A DNA stretch of 64,000 nt from Winogradskyella ursingii (GCF_013403975.1 NZ_JABFDH010000003.1:62001-126000), one strand, 5' to 3'; positions 7,944 through 15,724 are shown, counted from the first letter of the stretch. Numbers and translations are program-made. The notes: generated from the sequence alone by a model not told the origin.

Positions 7944-8528
7944 ATGAAAAAAGAACTTATCCAAGACGCAGAGTTGGTGAGCAACTACATTAAAGGTGAC
8001 GAAAATTCACTATCAATTTTAATTTCAAGACACAAACAAAGAATTTACAGTTTTATCTATTCGAAAGTTTACGATAGAGATATTACTGAAGATGTATTTC
8101 AGGATACGTTTATTAAAGTGATTAGAACCTTAAAACGAGGAAAATACAATGAAGAAGGTAAATTTTTACCTTGGGTAATGCGAATTGCGCATAATTTGGT
8201 TATTGATCATTTTAGAAAAAACAGCAGAATGCCAAAATTTGATAATGCTGGTGAATTCAGCATTTTTTCTGTGCTGAGCGACTCTAGCTTAAATGCTGAA
8301 AAAAGCATGATCAAAGATCAAGTGGAATCTGACGTAAGACGTATTATTGAAGAATTACCAGAGGACCAGAAACAAGTGTTAATGATGCGTATGTATCAAG
8401 ACATGAGTTTTAAGGAAATATCTGAACGTACTGGTGTAAGCATTAACACCGCTTTGGGAAGAATGCGTTATGCGCTTATTAACATGCGCAAGGTAATTGA
8501 TCAAAACAATATAGTTTTGACCAATTGA
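7944..8528 (+). CDS. RNA polymerase sigma factor, sigma-70/ECF family
   Basis: 194 aa, the usual ECF length. Region 2 spans about 20-95, with DITEDVFQDTFIKVIRTL and the -10 recognition helix FLPWVMRIAHNLVIDHFRK. Region 4 spans about 130-185, with the helix-turn-helix MSFKEISERTGVSINTALG. No anti-sigma gene follows, unlike many ECF loci. Instead a 48-aa gene begins 57 bases downstream. The start ATG at 7944 is set by the family N-terminus and a purine-rich AGAAG 8 bases upstream. The leader has alternative hairpins, suggesting post-transcriptional control. Target promoters are unknown. Confidence 0.93.
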   Translation: MKKELIQDAELVSNYIKGDENSLSILISRHKQRIYSFIYSKVYDRDITEDVFQDTFIKVIRTLKRGKYNEEGKFLPWVMRIAHNLVIDHFRKNSRMPKFDNAGEFSIFSVLSDSSLNAEKSMIKDQVESDVRRIIEELPEDQKQVLMMRMYQDMSFKEISERTGVSINTALGRMRYALINMRKVIDQNNIVLTN

Positions 8529-8585
8529 TGCAATAAAGTATATGAAGTTACGTTTTTGCTATATACTAACTTTTAAATTGTTAAA

Positions 8586-8732
8586 ATGGCAAAAATCTAC
8601 TCTAATGCTTCCCAAAAAAAAAATTTAAACCTAATGCCAAAAGATGAAACAATTAGTTTCCTTTTGAATTACTCAAAGGCTTTAAGTGTTATAGATTATA
8701 ATAAATTGAAGTTTGAAGCACTTCTAAATTAA
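8586..8732 (+). CDS. Small protein (48 aa) downstream of the sigma factor
   Basis: Short frame ATG 8586 to TAA 8730-8732. The product begins MAKIYSNASQKKNLNL and continues with LMPKDETISFLLNYSKALSV before a LKFEALLN end. The sequence looks like a real protein: no low complexity, a likely amphipathic helix in the middle, and a terminator right after its stop. It lies on the sigma-factor strand, 57 bases on, and shares its transcript. A similar small gene is, from memory, common after this sigma factor in Flavobacteriaceae. Function unknown; a regulatory partner of the sigma factor is possible but unproven. Confidence 0.7.
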   Translation: MAKIYSNASQKKNLNLMPKDETISFLLNYSKALSVIDYNKLKFEALLN

Positions 8733-8740
8733 GTTGGAAG

Positions 8741-8773
8741 AAATCCTGATTCGTTTTGAATCAGGATTTTTTT
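8741..8773. terminator. Strong bidirectional terminator between convergent genes
   Basis: Perfect 12-bp stem AAATCCTGATTC (8741-8752) / GAATCAGGATTT (8758-8769) with loop GTTTT and a T-run on the plus strand. It ends the sigma-factor transcript. The stop codon of the minus-strand lipoprotein gene (8761-8763) lies inside the right arm, so the stem also encodes the end of that protein. Confidence 0.88.
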
Positions 8774-9312
8774 GTTAATAGTAGTTCTTCATAATTCTGA
8801 ATCCTGAAATATTCTTTTCTTAGATTTTCGAGATATTCCACAACTTTCTTTTTCTTTGGGTGATCGTCTAGCAAGCAATTTTTTACATTGACATCGTAAA
8901 CCATAATCAGGATATACCAGTGGCCTTTACGTTGTGTATAATTGTCATTAAAAATACTGTTATTGCCTGCAGCTTCTAATGAAGCATCTATTAAAAGTAA
9001 TGGCAAAGCTAGTTTTACATCGTCTTTGTCAGTTTCGCTATATGTTAAATAAAACGTTTCGCCATCTATAGTGATAGGCGTATTGAAACCAACATCTTGA
9101 TGATTGAGCTGAAATTTGGTATTGATAAAATGGTAAAACTCATCAGCACTTTTTGTATCCCTAAAAATGAAAGATGTTTGCCTAGGTAATTTTCTTTTAA
9201 ACTTTCGGGCTTTCATGATTTTATGACCTTCAAATTTGGGTGCAATTTTAGTAGGGATGCATGATGAAAATAGAATAGAAAGCGATAATGATAGAAGTAG
9301 AAGTTTTTTCAT
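8761..9312 (-). CDS. Small lipoprotein of unknown function
   Basis: 183 aa. The N-terminus MKKLLLLSLSLSILFSSC is a lipoprotein signal with lipobox LFSSC (Cys18), so the protein should be lipid-anchored in the envelope. The rest is soluble and mixed alpha/beta with many charged residues; a long helix near 155-175 is likely (VVEYLENLRKEYFRIQ). No enzyme motif was found. It stands alone between the sigma-factor terminator and nth. Its last codons (Lys-Lys-Ser-stop) lie inside the shared terminator stem, which is unusually tight. Confidence 0.75.
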   Translation of the reverse strand: MKKLLLLSLSLSILFSSCIPTKIAPKFEGHKIMKARKFKRKLPRQTSFIFRDTKSADEFYHFINTKFQLNHQDVGFNTPITIDGETFYLTYSETDKDDVKLALPLLLIDASLEAAGNNSIFNDNYTQRKGHWYILIMVYDVNVKNCLLDDHPKKKKVVEYLENLRKEYFRIQNYEELLLTKKS

Positions 9313-9380
9313 TGATTGGCGGTTTTATTTTCTTTATCAATAATTGTACCAATCGATATCCATTATATCTTATTACTGCC

Positions 9381-9445
9381 TCATAGAGCGAGGTTGAGAT
9401 GTTTTTAAATTTCTTTGAGATTTCTAGACTTCGCTCGAAATGACA
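9381..9445. repeat. Imperfect palindromic intergenic element (TCGAGCGAAGT type)
   Basis: Minus-strand reading includes TGTCATTTCGAGCGAAGTCT, a sequence type remembered as widely dispersed in Flavobacteriaceae intergenic regions. The arms GAGCGAGGTTGAGA (9386-9399) and TCTAGACTTCGCTC (9423-9436) pair at 11 of 14 positions. It lies between a lipoprotein start and the nth stop and may also act as the nth terminator. Confidence 0.5.
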
Positions 9446-9460
9446 GAAGAGAAGATGTCA

Positions 9461-10117
9461 CTATTTTTTATTTTTATAATATTCATTCAACACAGACTTT
9501 CTCCCAATAGTTCTAGTAATAATATCCTTTTCTAAGTCCCAGCCTCTCGCTGGTGAATATTGGCGTCCATACCAAATAATCTGAAGGTGTAGTTCGTTCC
9601 AAAGTTCTTTGGGAAACAAGCGTTTGGCATCTTTTTCGGTTTGCACTACATTTTTTCCGTTTGTTAGGTTCCAACGGTACATCAATCTATGGATATGCGT
9701 ATCTACGGGAAACGCGGGAATGCCAAAAGCTTGAGACATTACAACGGCTGCGGTTTTGTGGCCAACAGCTGGTAGTGCTTCCAATTCTTCATACGTCTTT
9801 GGCACTTTTCCGTTATGCTTGTCAATAAGAATATGCGATAAACCGTGAATGCCTTTGCTTTTCATTGGAGACAATCCAACTGGTTTTATGATTTCTCTAA
9901 TTTCCTCAACACTTAGTTTTATCATGTCGTATGGATTGTCCGCGCGTTCAAATAGCAATGGTGTAATTTGATTGACACGCACATCAGTACTTTGAGCAGA
10001 CATTAACACGGCGATCAACAAAGTATAAGGGTCATTATGATCTAGCGGAACCGGAATTTCAGGATAAAGTTGATTTAACGTATTTATAACAAAATGTACC
10101 TTTTCTTGCTTAGTCAT
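9461..10117 (-). CDS. nth: Endonuclease III without iron-sulfur ligands
   Basis: 218 aa. Base-excision-repair DNA glycosylase/AP lyase for oxidised pyrimidines. The HhH-GPD fold is complete: N-terminal motif LIAVLMSAQSTDVRV, helix-hairpin-helix LPAVGHKTA with catalytic Lys121, and Asp139 in FPVDTHIHR. The usual C-terminal 4Fe-4S site (C-x6-C-x2-C-x5-C) is replaced by YGRQYSPARGWDLEKD, and the whole protein has no cysteine. The enzyme must fold without the cluster. A -7 element (TAAATTTG) lies just upstream, back to back with the peroxiredoxin gene. Confidence 0.93.
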   Translation of the reverse strand: MTKQEKVHFVINTLNQLYPEIPVPLDHNDPYTLLIAVLMSAQSTDVRVNQITPLLFERADNPYDMIKLSVEEIREIIKPVGLSPMKSKGIHGLSHILIDKHNGKVPKTYEELEALPAVGHKTAAVVMSQAFGIPAFPVDTHIHRLMYRWNLTNGKNVVQTEKDAKRLFPKELWNELHLQIIWYGRQYSPARGWDLEKDIITRTIGRKSVLNEYYKNKK

Positions 10118-10139
10118 TCATTGTATTTTTACAGAAACA

Positions 10140-10147
10140 CAAATTTA
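10140..10147 (-). promoter_or_regulatory. -7 promoter element of nth
   Basis: Minus-strand TAAATTTG matches TAnnTTTG, 22 bases before the nth start, in the 37-base gap shared with the divergent peroxiredoxin gene. Confidence 0.45.
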
Positions 10148-10154
10148 AGCAATT

Positions 10155-10610
10155 ATGACACATTTAAAAGCAGGCGATAAAGCACCAGATTTTTCAGCAA
10201 ATGATCAAGACGGTAATACCATAAGTTTAAGCGATTATAAAGGAAAGAAACTTGTTTTATTCTTTTATCCAAAAGCTAGTACACCAGGGTGCACGGTTGA
10301 GGCCTGTAATTTAAATGATAACTATTCAAAATTTACTAAACAAGGTTATGATATCTTGGGTGTGAGTGCAGATTCCCAGAAACGACAGAGTAATTTTAAG
10401 AATAAATATGATTTTGCTTATCCATTATTAGCTGATGAAGACAAAGCTGTTATTGAAGCATACAGTGTTTGGGGACCAAAGAAATTTATGGGAAGGGAAT
10501 ATGATGGCATCCACAGAACTACTTTTGTAATTGACGAGAACGGTGTAATTGAGGATGTTATTAAAAAAGTGAAAACCAAAGCGCATACTGATCAGATTTT
10601 ATCTGAATAG
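10155..10610 (+). CDS. bcp: Thiol peroxidase of the Bcp/PrxQ type
   Basis: 151 aa. Cytoplasmic peroxiredoxin that reduces hydrogen and organic peroxides with thioredoxin. The thioredoxin fold covers the protein. The peroxidatic Cys46 is in TPGCTVEAC and the resolving Cys51 is five residues on, the atypical 2-Cys arrangement of BCP. FYPKASTPGCT and the later RTTFVIDENGVI are family hallmarks. It is divergent from nth with 37 bases between, so peroxide defence and oxidative base repair sit back to back. Confidence 0.95.
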   Translation: MTHLKAGDKAPDFSANDQDGNTISLSDYKGKKLVLFFYPKASTPGCTVEACNLNDNYSKFTKQGYDILGVSADSQKRQSNFKNKYDFAYPLLADEDKAVIEAYSVWGPKKFMGREYDGIHRTTFVIDENGVIEDVIKKVKTKAHTDQILSE

Positions 10611-10628
10611 AAAAACAAGCCTAAATGG

Positions 10629-10655
10629 AAAAAAGCGACCTATGGTCGCTTTTTC
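10629..10655. terminator. Bidirectional terminator after bcp
   Basis: Stem AAAAGCGACC / GGTCGCTTTT with loop TAT, flanked by A-run and T-run, 19 bases after the bcp stop and 25 bases before the stop of the convergent gene at 10680. It can serve both. Confidence 0.88.
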
Positions 10656-10679
10656 TTATTTTTATATAGGTAAATCCAG

Positions 10680-12134
10680 TTAATTCTTATGCATCACTTC
10701 TTCAGCCTCATAACCAAAAAGACTCTTTTCCTTTATTAGGTTCGCAACACCTTCAGGAAGCATACTCTCCCAGCCATCTTCACCGCTGGCAATCATTTTA
10801 AGAACTTTTCGCGAGAATACATCTAAGTTAGAGGCGTCATAATCTGTAATATCTACCACCTTACCATTATATTTAAAGAATTTGTAAAGCTCTTTCATTC
10901 TTGGATGGACCTTTAAGTTTTCACTATTAGTTGTTGTGCCATCTTCATTTTGCATTGGATACAAGTACACACGGAGATCTTTATAAAACAATTTGCCAAA
11001 GGCTTCAAGAATACCACCACTTAAATGGCGGTAATATTTTTCATCAAAAATATCTACCAAATTGTTCACACCCATTGCAAGACCCATTCTATTTCTAGAA
11101 TATTGAGAGAAATATTCAACTAATTTATAGTATTCTTGGAAATTAGATATCAAAACCGTTTGTCCCAAAGAGCATAAAAGTTTTGCACGATCCATAAAAT
11201 CTTGTTCGTCAATTTCGCCTTCTGCTCTTAGGTTAGACAACGTAATTTCAAAAATAACTTGGGTTTGGTCTTTATCGACTTTATTTTCTTTGATGAACAT
11301 TTCATAAGATTTCTCAAACATGTCCATATTTACTTTAGTAACGGGCCTGAAGCTTCCTCTTAATGTTAAAATGTTCTTCTTGTAAAGGACACGAGCGGGC
11401 AACACATTATTTCCATCTGGAGCAAACATTACCGCGTCGGTCATTCCATTTTTTACCAACTGTAAACTCATTAATCTATTGTCCACATCTTTAAAAACCG
11501 GACCATCAAAATTAATCGTATCAATTTCAAGTTGATCTTTGTCTAAATGATCGTATAAATAACGTAATAGCTTACGCGGTTGATTGTATTTGTAAAAGGC
11601 TCCATAGATTAAGTTGGTACCTAATTTACCCAAGGTTTCTTGTTGCAGTCTCGCATCATTTTCCTTGAATCTGATATGAAGAACAATCTCATTGTACTCA
11701 CCATCAGGTTTTACCTGAAATTTAATACCTACCCAGCCGTGACCTTTATACTTTTTAGCAAAATCTATGGTTGCCACAGTATTGGCATAGGAGAAGAAAA
11801 TTTTATTTGGATGCTTATCTCTTGTAATTCGTTCTTCGGTCAGACCTACCTCATGATTCAACATTTTGCGTAATCTTGCTTCTGTTACATAACGTTTATC
11901 ATCTTCAATCCCATAAATGGCATCACTAAAGTCTTTGTCGTATGCCGACATCGCTTTGGCAATTGTTCCAGAAGCACCTCCCGCTCTAAAAAATTGACGT
12001 ACAGTTTCTTGGCCTGCGCCTATTTCAGAAAATGTACCATAAATATCAGCGTTAAGATTAATACGTAATGCTTTATCTTTTAGTGAGGGAATATTCTCAA
12101 ATTCCTTATCGCCAGTATACGTGATGTCCTTCAT
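10680..12134 (-). CDS. Conserved cytoplasmic protein of unknown function
   Basis: 484 aa. I recognise the family by its start (MKDITYTGDKEFENIPSL) and by GAGQETVRQFFRAGGASGTI; it is highly conserved in Bacteroidota. In databases it often carries wrong labels such as TonB-dependent receptor or nicotinate-nucleotide adenylyltransferase. It has no signal peptide, no beta-barrel pattern and no nucleotidyltransferase HxGH motif, so neither label is supported. The protein is soluble and has a single-copy look, with its own strong promoter (TACCTTTG). It is divergent from the PhnP-like hydrolase gene. Function cannot be assigned from sequence. Confidence 0.85.
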   Translation of the reverse strand: MKDITYTGDKEFENIPSLKDKALRINLNADIYGTFSEIGAGQETVRQFFRAGGASGTIAKAMSAYDKDFSDAIYGIEDDKRYVTEARLRKMLNHEVGLTEERITRDKHPNKIFFSYANTVATIDFAKKYKGHGWVGIKFQVKPDGEYNEIVLHIRFKENDARLQQETLGKLGTNLIYGAFYKYNQPRKLLRYLYDHLDKDQLEIDTINFDGPVFKDVDNRLMSLQLVKNGMTDAVMFAPDGNNVLPARVLYKKNILTLRGSFRPVTKVNMDMFEKSYEMFIKENKVDKDQTQVIFEITLSNLRAEGEIDEQDFMDRAKLLCSLGQTVLISNFQEYYKLVEYFSQYSRNRMGLAMGVNNLVDIFDEKYYRHLSGGILEAFGKLFYKDLRVYLYPMQNEDGTTTNSENLKVHPRMKELYKFFKYNGKVVDITDYDASNLDVFSRKVLKMIASGEDGWESMLPEGVANLIKEKSLFGYEAEEVMHKN

Positions 12135-12158
12135 AGAGTCTGGGTTTATGTCAGGTTA

Positions 12159-12166
12159 CAAAGGTA
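12159..12166 (-). promoter_or_regulatory. Promoter of the 484-aa protein gene
   Basis: Minus-strand -7 element TACCTTTG (perfect TAnnTTTG), with a -33 TTTG at 12188-12185 (18-base spacing). It lies 24 bases before the start. Confidence 0.65.
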
Positions 12167-12198
12167 TCAAATTAGAAGGGCAAACAAAAAAATAACCT

Positions 12199-12206
12199 TA
12201 TTTTTG
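12199..12206 (+). promoter_or_regulatory. -7 promoter element of the PhnP-like hydrolase gene
   Basis: TATTTTTG matches TAnnTTTG, 17 bases before the TTG start at 12224, giving a very short leader. Confidence 0.5.
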
Positions 12207-12223
12207 TTTCAAAGTTAACAGTA

Positions 12224-12985
12224 TTGAAAATTACGTTTTTAGGCACTGGTACCTCTCAAGGAATTCCTATTATTGGAAGTACACATCCCGTTTGTTTAAG
12301 TAAGAATCCAAAAGATAAAAGACTCCGCGTTTCGGTATTGGTCGAGTGGGAGAATTATACTTTTGTGATAGACTGTGGGCCAGATTTTAGACAGCAAATG
12401 CTGCGAGCCGACTGTACAAAAATTGATGGTATAATTTTTACCCATGAGCATGCTGACCATACTATGGGTTTAGATGATATTAGACCGTTCTTTTTTAGAC
12501 AAGGTGATATTCCTATTTATGCTCACGAGAGAGTTTTAAAAGCTTTGCAAGAACGATTTACATATATTTTTGAAACTAAAAACAGATATCCAAGTGCTCC
12601 AAGTGTTGAGACCATACAAATTACAAATTCACCATTTAAAGCTGGTAATATAAATGTGATTCCTATAAATGGCATGCATGCTAACCTGCAGGTATTTGGC
12701 TATCGCTTTAAGAATTTCGCATATCTAACAGACATGAAAACTCTTGAAGACAAAGAAGTCGAAAAATTAAACGATTTAGATGTTTTGGTGGTTAATTGTT
12801 TGAGGGAACAAGCTCATCCGTCACATTTTAATCTAGAGGAGGCATTGGCTTTTATAGGGCGCGTACAGCCGAAGAAGGCTTATTTAACGCATATCAGTCA
12901 TTTATTGGGGTTTCATGACGATGTGCAACGAAAATTACCTGAGAACGTTTTTTTAGCGTATGATAATTTAGAAATTATAGTTTAG
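12224..12985 (+). CDS. Metallo-beta-lactamase-fold hydrolase, PhnP-like
   Basis: 253 aa, starting with TTG (no in-frame ATG gives the conserved N-terminus MKITFLGTGTSQGIP). The metal-binding motif HEHADH (74-79) is followed by MGLDDIRPFF, the hallmark of the PhnP subgroup of phosphodiesterases. Further ligands are likely His152 (GMHA) and Asp170 (YLTDMKTL), and a His in ISHLLGFHDD. PhnP opens cyclic ribose phosphate in phosphonate use, but no phn genes are near, so the substrate may be another cyclic phosphodiester. The next gene starts 4 bases after its stop and is co-transcribed. Confidence 0.88.
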   Translation: MKITFLGTGTSQGIPIIGSTHPVCLSKNPKDKRLRVSVLVEWENYTFVIDCGPDFRQQMLRADCTKIDGIIFTHEHADHTMGLDDIRPFFFRQGDIPIYAHERVLKALQERFTYIFETKNRYPSAPSVETIQITNSPFKAGNINVIPINGMHANLQVFGYRFKNFAYLTDMKTLEDKEVEKLNDLDVLVVNCLREQAHPSHFNLEEALAFIGRVQPKKAYLTHISHLLGFHDDVQRKLPENVFLAYDNLEIIV

Positions 12986-12989
12986 AATT

Positions 12990-13496
12990 ATGAAGAGTAG
13001 AATTTTTATGTATCTGTTTATTTTTTCGGTATTGGTGATTGTGTTTCAATATGCAAATTCCAAAAGTATTTTAGATAAATATGAAAAGGATATTAAAACC
13101 TATAAGTTGCAAATCATTGAAAATGAACAAAAAATAACAGAGCTCGAAGACCAGAATTTTGAACTTAACACCTTCACTATTAACAATAATGAAGAAGCCT
13201 TAACCTATTTTGAAAATAAAGGTTATGATGTTGAAAAATTAGTGCCGGCTATTTCTGATGGACTTTTTGAAATGAATAATTACTCTGGAGAAGACCATCC
13301 CATCGTGCCCTTTGTATCTATGACTGATTCTAAATTACTCATCAATAGAGTACGTATATTAAATCATAAATGGATTATAGCTAATTTTTCTGATGGTGAA
13401 AATTGGGGTGAAATATTTGTCACTTATGATATTGACGACAACAGTAATCTAAAATATGAACTTAAGGATTATTTTTTGTACCCTAAAGCTTATTAG
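12990..13496 (+). CDS. Membrane-anchored protein of unknown function
   Basis: 168 aa. One N-terminal membrane helix (about 5-22) is followed by a short coiled coil (28-56, KYEKDIKTYKLQIIENEQK) and a soluble domain of about 110 residues containing ENWGEIFVTYDID. This is a type II topology with the domain outside the inner membrane. I do not recognise the domain, although relatives in flavobacteria sit after the same metallo-hydrolase and carry a vague hydrolase label that nothing here supports. It starts 4 bases after the previous gene. Its stop overlaps by 4 bases the stop of the convergent esterase gene. Confidence 0.75.
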   Translation: MKSRIFMYLFIFSVLVIVFQYANSKSILDKYEKDIKTYKLQIIENEQKITELEDQNFELNTFTINNNEEALTYFENKGYDVEKLVPAISDGLFEMNNYSGEDHPIVPFVSMTDSKLLINRVRILNHKWIIANFSDGENWGEIFVTYDIDDNSNLKYELKDYFLYPKAY

Positions 13497-14137
13497 AGAT
13501 GCTTCTTCAGCCAATCCTTTAAGTCATAGAAATTTTGAGGTGCGACACCATGGCCAACCGGATACTCTGAATATTCGTGATCAATGTTGTGAGCTTCTAG
13601 AAACTCAGGAGCTTTTCTTGCCCAATCCACAGGAATAACTTGGTCAACAGAACCATGCGAACAAAAGAAATTGAGGTTTGACACTGATTCACTTAAGCTT
13701 TTAGGTATAATATTTTCATTGATATAACCGCTTAGTGCCACAATGTTTTTTACTTTTTTAGGATGAGTCAGAGCAACGGCATAACTCAAAATTGTACCTT
13801 GACTAAAACCTAGCAAGTTCACGTTTTTATCATCGACAGGATATTTGTCACAAGCATAATCAATGAAAGATGAAATTTTTTCGACAGACGCTTTGGCTTG
13901 TTCGTCGTCACTCCATTTTCCTTTTTCTGCATCAAAATTAATTGCGTACCATGCATTTCCAAATGGCTGCATAGGGTATGGCGCTCTTAAAGAAATAATG
14001 AAAAGTTCTTCAGGTAATTCCGACGCAAAAGAAAACAAATCGTTTTCATCACTACCATAACCATGACACATAATTAATAGTGGTGCATTTGTATTTAAAG
14101 AAGAAGGTCTTGTAATATAGTGTAAGTCTGTTGACAT
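13493..14137 (-). CDS. Alpha/beta-hydrolase esterase (phospholipase/carboxylesterase family)
   Basis: 214 aa, the normal size for this family of cytoplasmic carboxylesterases. The catalytic triad is visible: Ser112 in GFSQG, Asp165 in GSVDQVIP and His196 in VGHGV. HGYGSDENDL (25-34) supplies the oxyanion hole region, typical of the family. No signal peptide. It is the last gene of a four-gene minus-strand operon, 4 bases after the DUF4870-like gene. Substrate unknown. The 3' end overlaps the convergent gene by 4 bases and there is no separate terminator. Confidence 0.9.
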   Translation of the reverse strand: MSTDLHYITRPSSLNTNAPLLIMCHGYGSDENDLFSFASELPEELFIISLRAPYPMQPFGNAWYAINFDAEKGKWSDDEQAKASVEKISSFIDYACDKYPVDDKNVNLLGFSQGTILSYAVALTHPKKVKNIVALSGYINENIIPKSLSESVSNLNFFCSHGSVDQVIPVDWARKAPEFLEAHNIDHEYSEYPVGHGVAPQNFYDLKDWLKKHL

Positions 14138-14141
14138 GTTT

Positions 14142-14471
14142 TTATTCTATAGATTTAAATGTTTTTTGAAAAAACTCACCAAGAATCGGAATTTTGTTCA
14201 ATTTACCTGTAATGGCGCCAAAAATACCATAGAGAAATAGAATTGAGAAAAATATCCAAAAAGACATACTCACCATCATGCTATCCAAACTGCTCACTAC
14301 ATATCCAATGGCAATATATAGCAATCCAAGTCCTAGGGCTTGTCTGATATGGAAAAAAGTAAATGGATTCTTTTTGTCTTGATTCATAAAAAAAGCAATC
14401 AAAGTACCTATTAAAGTTAAATAGGCTACCAAAGCCATGGTTTTTCCTTCTTCAATGGTGTTTTTATTCAT
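14142..14471 (-). CDS. Small membrane protein, DUF4870/Tic20-like
   Basis: 109 aa with three or four hydrophobic helices. The pattern NPFTFFHIRQALGLGL (polar FHxRQA stretch before a helix) is typical of the DUF4870 family of small membrane proteins found next to many operons. Function unknown; the Tic20-like resemblance suggests a helix-bundle, not proven transport. The start ATG shares one base with the stop of the dihydroorotase-like gene (TAATG), so translation is coupled. Confidence 0.8.
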   Translation of the reverse strand: MNKNTIEEGKTMALVAYLTLIGTLIAFFMNQDKKNPFTFFHIRQALGLGLLYIAIGYVVSSLDSMMVSMSFWIFFSILFLYGIFGAITGKLNKIPILGEFFQKTFKSIE

Positions 14472-15724
14472 TATTTTAAAACAATTTTATTATTCGCTAT
14501 TATACCGTAAACTTTTCCTTTTAAAGTTTTTCCGAGAAACGCACTGTTTTTAGATTTTGAAATAATATCATCAGTACCGAACTTATATTCATTATTAGGG
14601 TTAAATAAACTCAAATCTACATGTTCACCTTCTTTTATCATACCTTCGGAAACACCAAACCTTGACTTACCTTGGGTAAGCAAAGCCACTGATTTTTTCG
14701 TTGTAAAAATAGTTTGCAAGGAGCCAAATGCAGATTCTAAACCAAGCGTACCATATTCTGCATAGTCGAATTCTATTTTTTTGTGTTCAACATCAATAGG
14801 ATTATGGTCAGAAGTTATCATATCAATAGTGCCATCTTTCAATCCTTCAATCAAAGCATCACAATCTGTTTGTGTTCTCAGAGGAGGCAATACTTTGTAA
14901 TTGGTGTCAAATCCTTCCAAAACCGCATCTGTCAATATTAAATTATGAATTGCAACACTGCACGTCACATCCAATTTTTTTGCTTTTGCCGCTCTGATTA
15001 GCTCAACTGATTTTGCTGTGGAAATTGTAGGAATGTGTAATTTACCTTCAGTATACTCCAATAAAAACAAATCGCGCGCAACTTGTAGTTCTTCTGCAAG
15101 TGCTGGGTTTCCCTTTAGCCCTAATTTTGTGCTATTGACGTGTTCATTGACAACACCCATTCCAGAAATTTTTGATTCTTGAGGAAAAGAGCATACTAAT
15201 CCGCCAAAATTACTCGCGTATTGCAACGCAATTTTCATAAGGTTGGGATTGGAAATTGGTTTTTGGTAATCGTAAAATGCAATGGCACCAGCATTTTTCA
15301 TATCATAAAGTTCCGCCAAGTCCTTGCCATTGCTCGACTGTGTCAAGGCACCAATTGGCATTAGACTCACAGCGTTACCGCTGGCTTTGGATTTCACGAG
15401 CGAAATATCCGCATAACTATCAATTATTGGATTGGAATTGGCATTGAGTCCAACAGCCGTAAAACCAGAAATTGCGGCCGTTCTTAAACCGTTGCTTATG
15501 GTCTCACGCTCTTCGTATCCAGGCTCACCAAAAGACACGCTACTATCAAACCAACCTTGCGACACATGAAGGTTGTCTAGTTGAATTTCTCTGTAATTAT
15601 TCGGATTGGATATACGTTTTGAAATCTTAGAAATGCGACCTTTTTCAATTAAAATATCAACCGTTTCATTGTGAAAATCACTTTTAGAATCAACGATGGT
15701 TGCAGATTTTATGAGTGCGTTCAT
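14471..15724 (-). CDS. Dihydroorotase-like protein with lost metal ligands (probable pseudoenzyme)
   Basis: 417 aa, full length for class I dihydroorotase (PyrC). The amidohydrolase fold and family anchors are clear: GEPGYEERETISNG (66-79), GGL, a HIPTISTAKS segment and TSDHNPID (305-311). The metal motif DxHxHxREPG reads DSSVSFGEPG (60-69), so both histidines and the substrate arginine are lost. The later metal histidine in the IST segment is Thr233. Asp306 remains. Catalysis by the normal mechanism is very unlikely. Such degenerate PyrC homologues can act as structural partners of aspartate carbamoyltransferase in other bacteria. It overlaps the BatA-like gene by 4 bases (ATGA). Confidence 0.85.
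   Translation of the reverse strand: MNALIKSATIVDSKSDFHNETVDILIEKGRISKISKRISNPNNYREIQLDNLHVSQGWFDSSVSFGEPGYEERETISNGLRTAAISGFTAVGLNANSNPIIDSYADISLVKSKASGNAVSLMPIGALTQSSNGKDLAELYDMKNAGAIAFYDYQKPISNPNLMKIALQYASNFGGLVCSFPQESKISGMGVVNEHVNSTKLGLKGNPALAEELQVARDLFLLEYTEGKLHIPTISTAKSVELIRAAKAKKLDVTCSVAIHNLILTDAVLEGFDTNYKVLPPLRTQTDCDALIEGLKDGTIDMITSDHNPIDVEHKKIEFDYAEYGTLGLESAFGSLQTIFTTKKSVALLTQGKSRFGVSEGMIKEGEHVDLSLFNPNNEYKFGTDDIISKSKNSAFLGKTLKGKVYGIIANNKIVLK

Noticed and set aside
10680..12134. TonB-dependent receptor or NadD label
   Set aside because: No signal peptide, no barrel and no nucleotidyltransferase motif, so these labels were not used.
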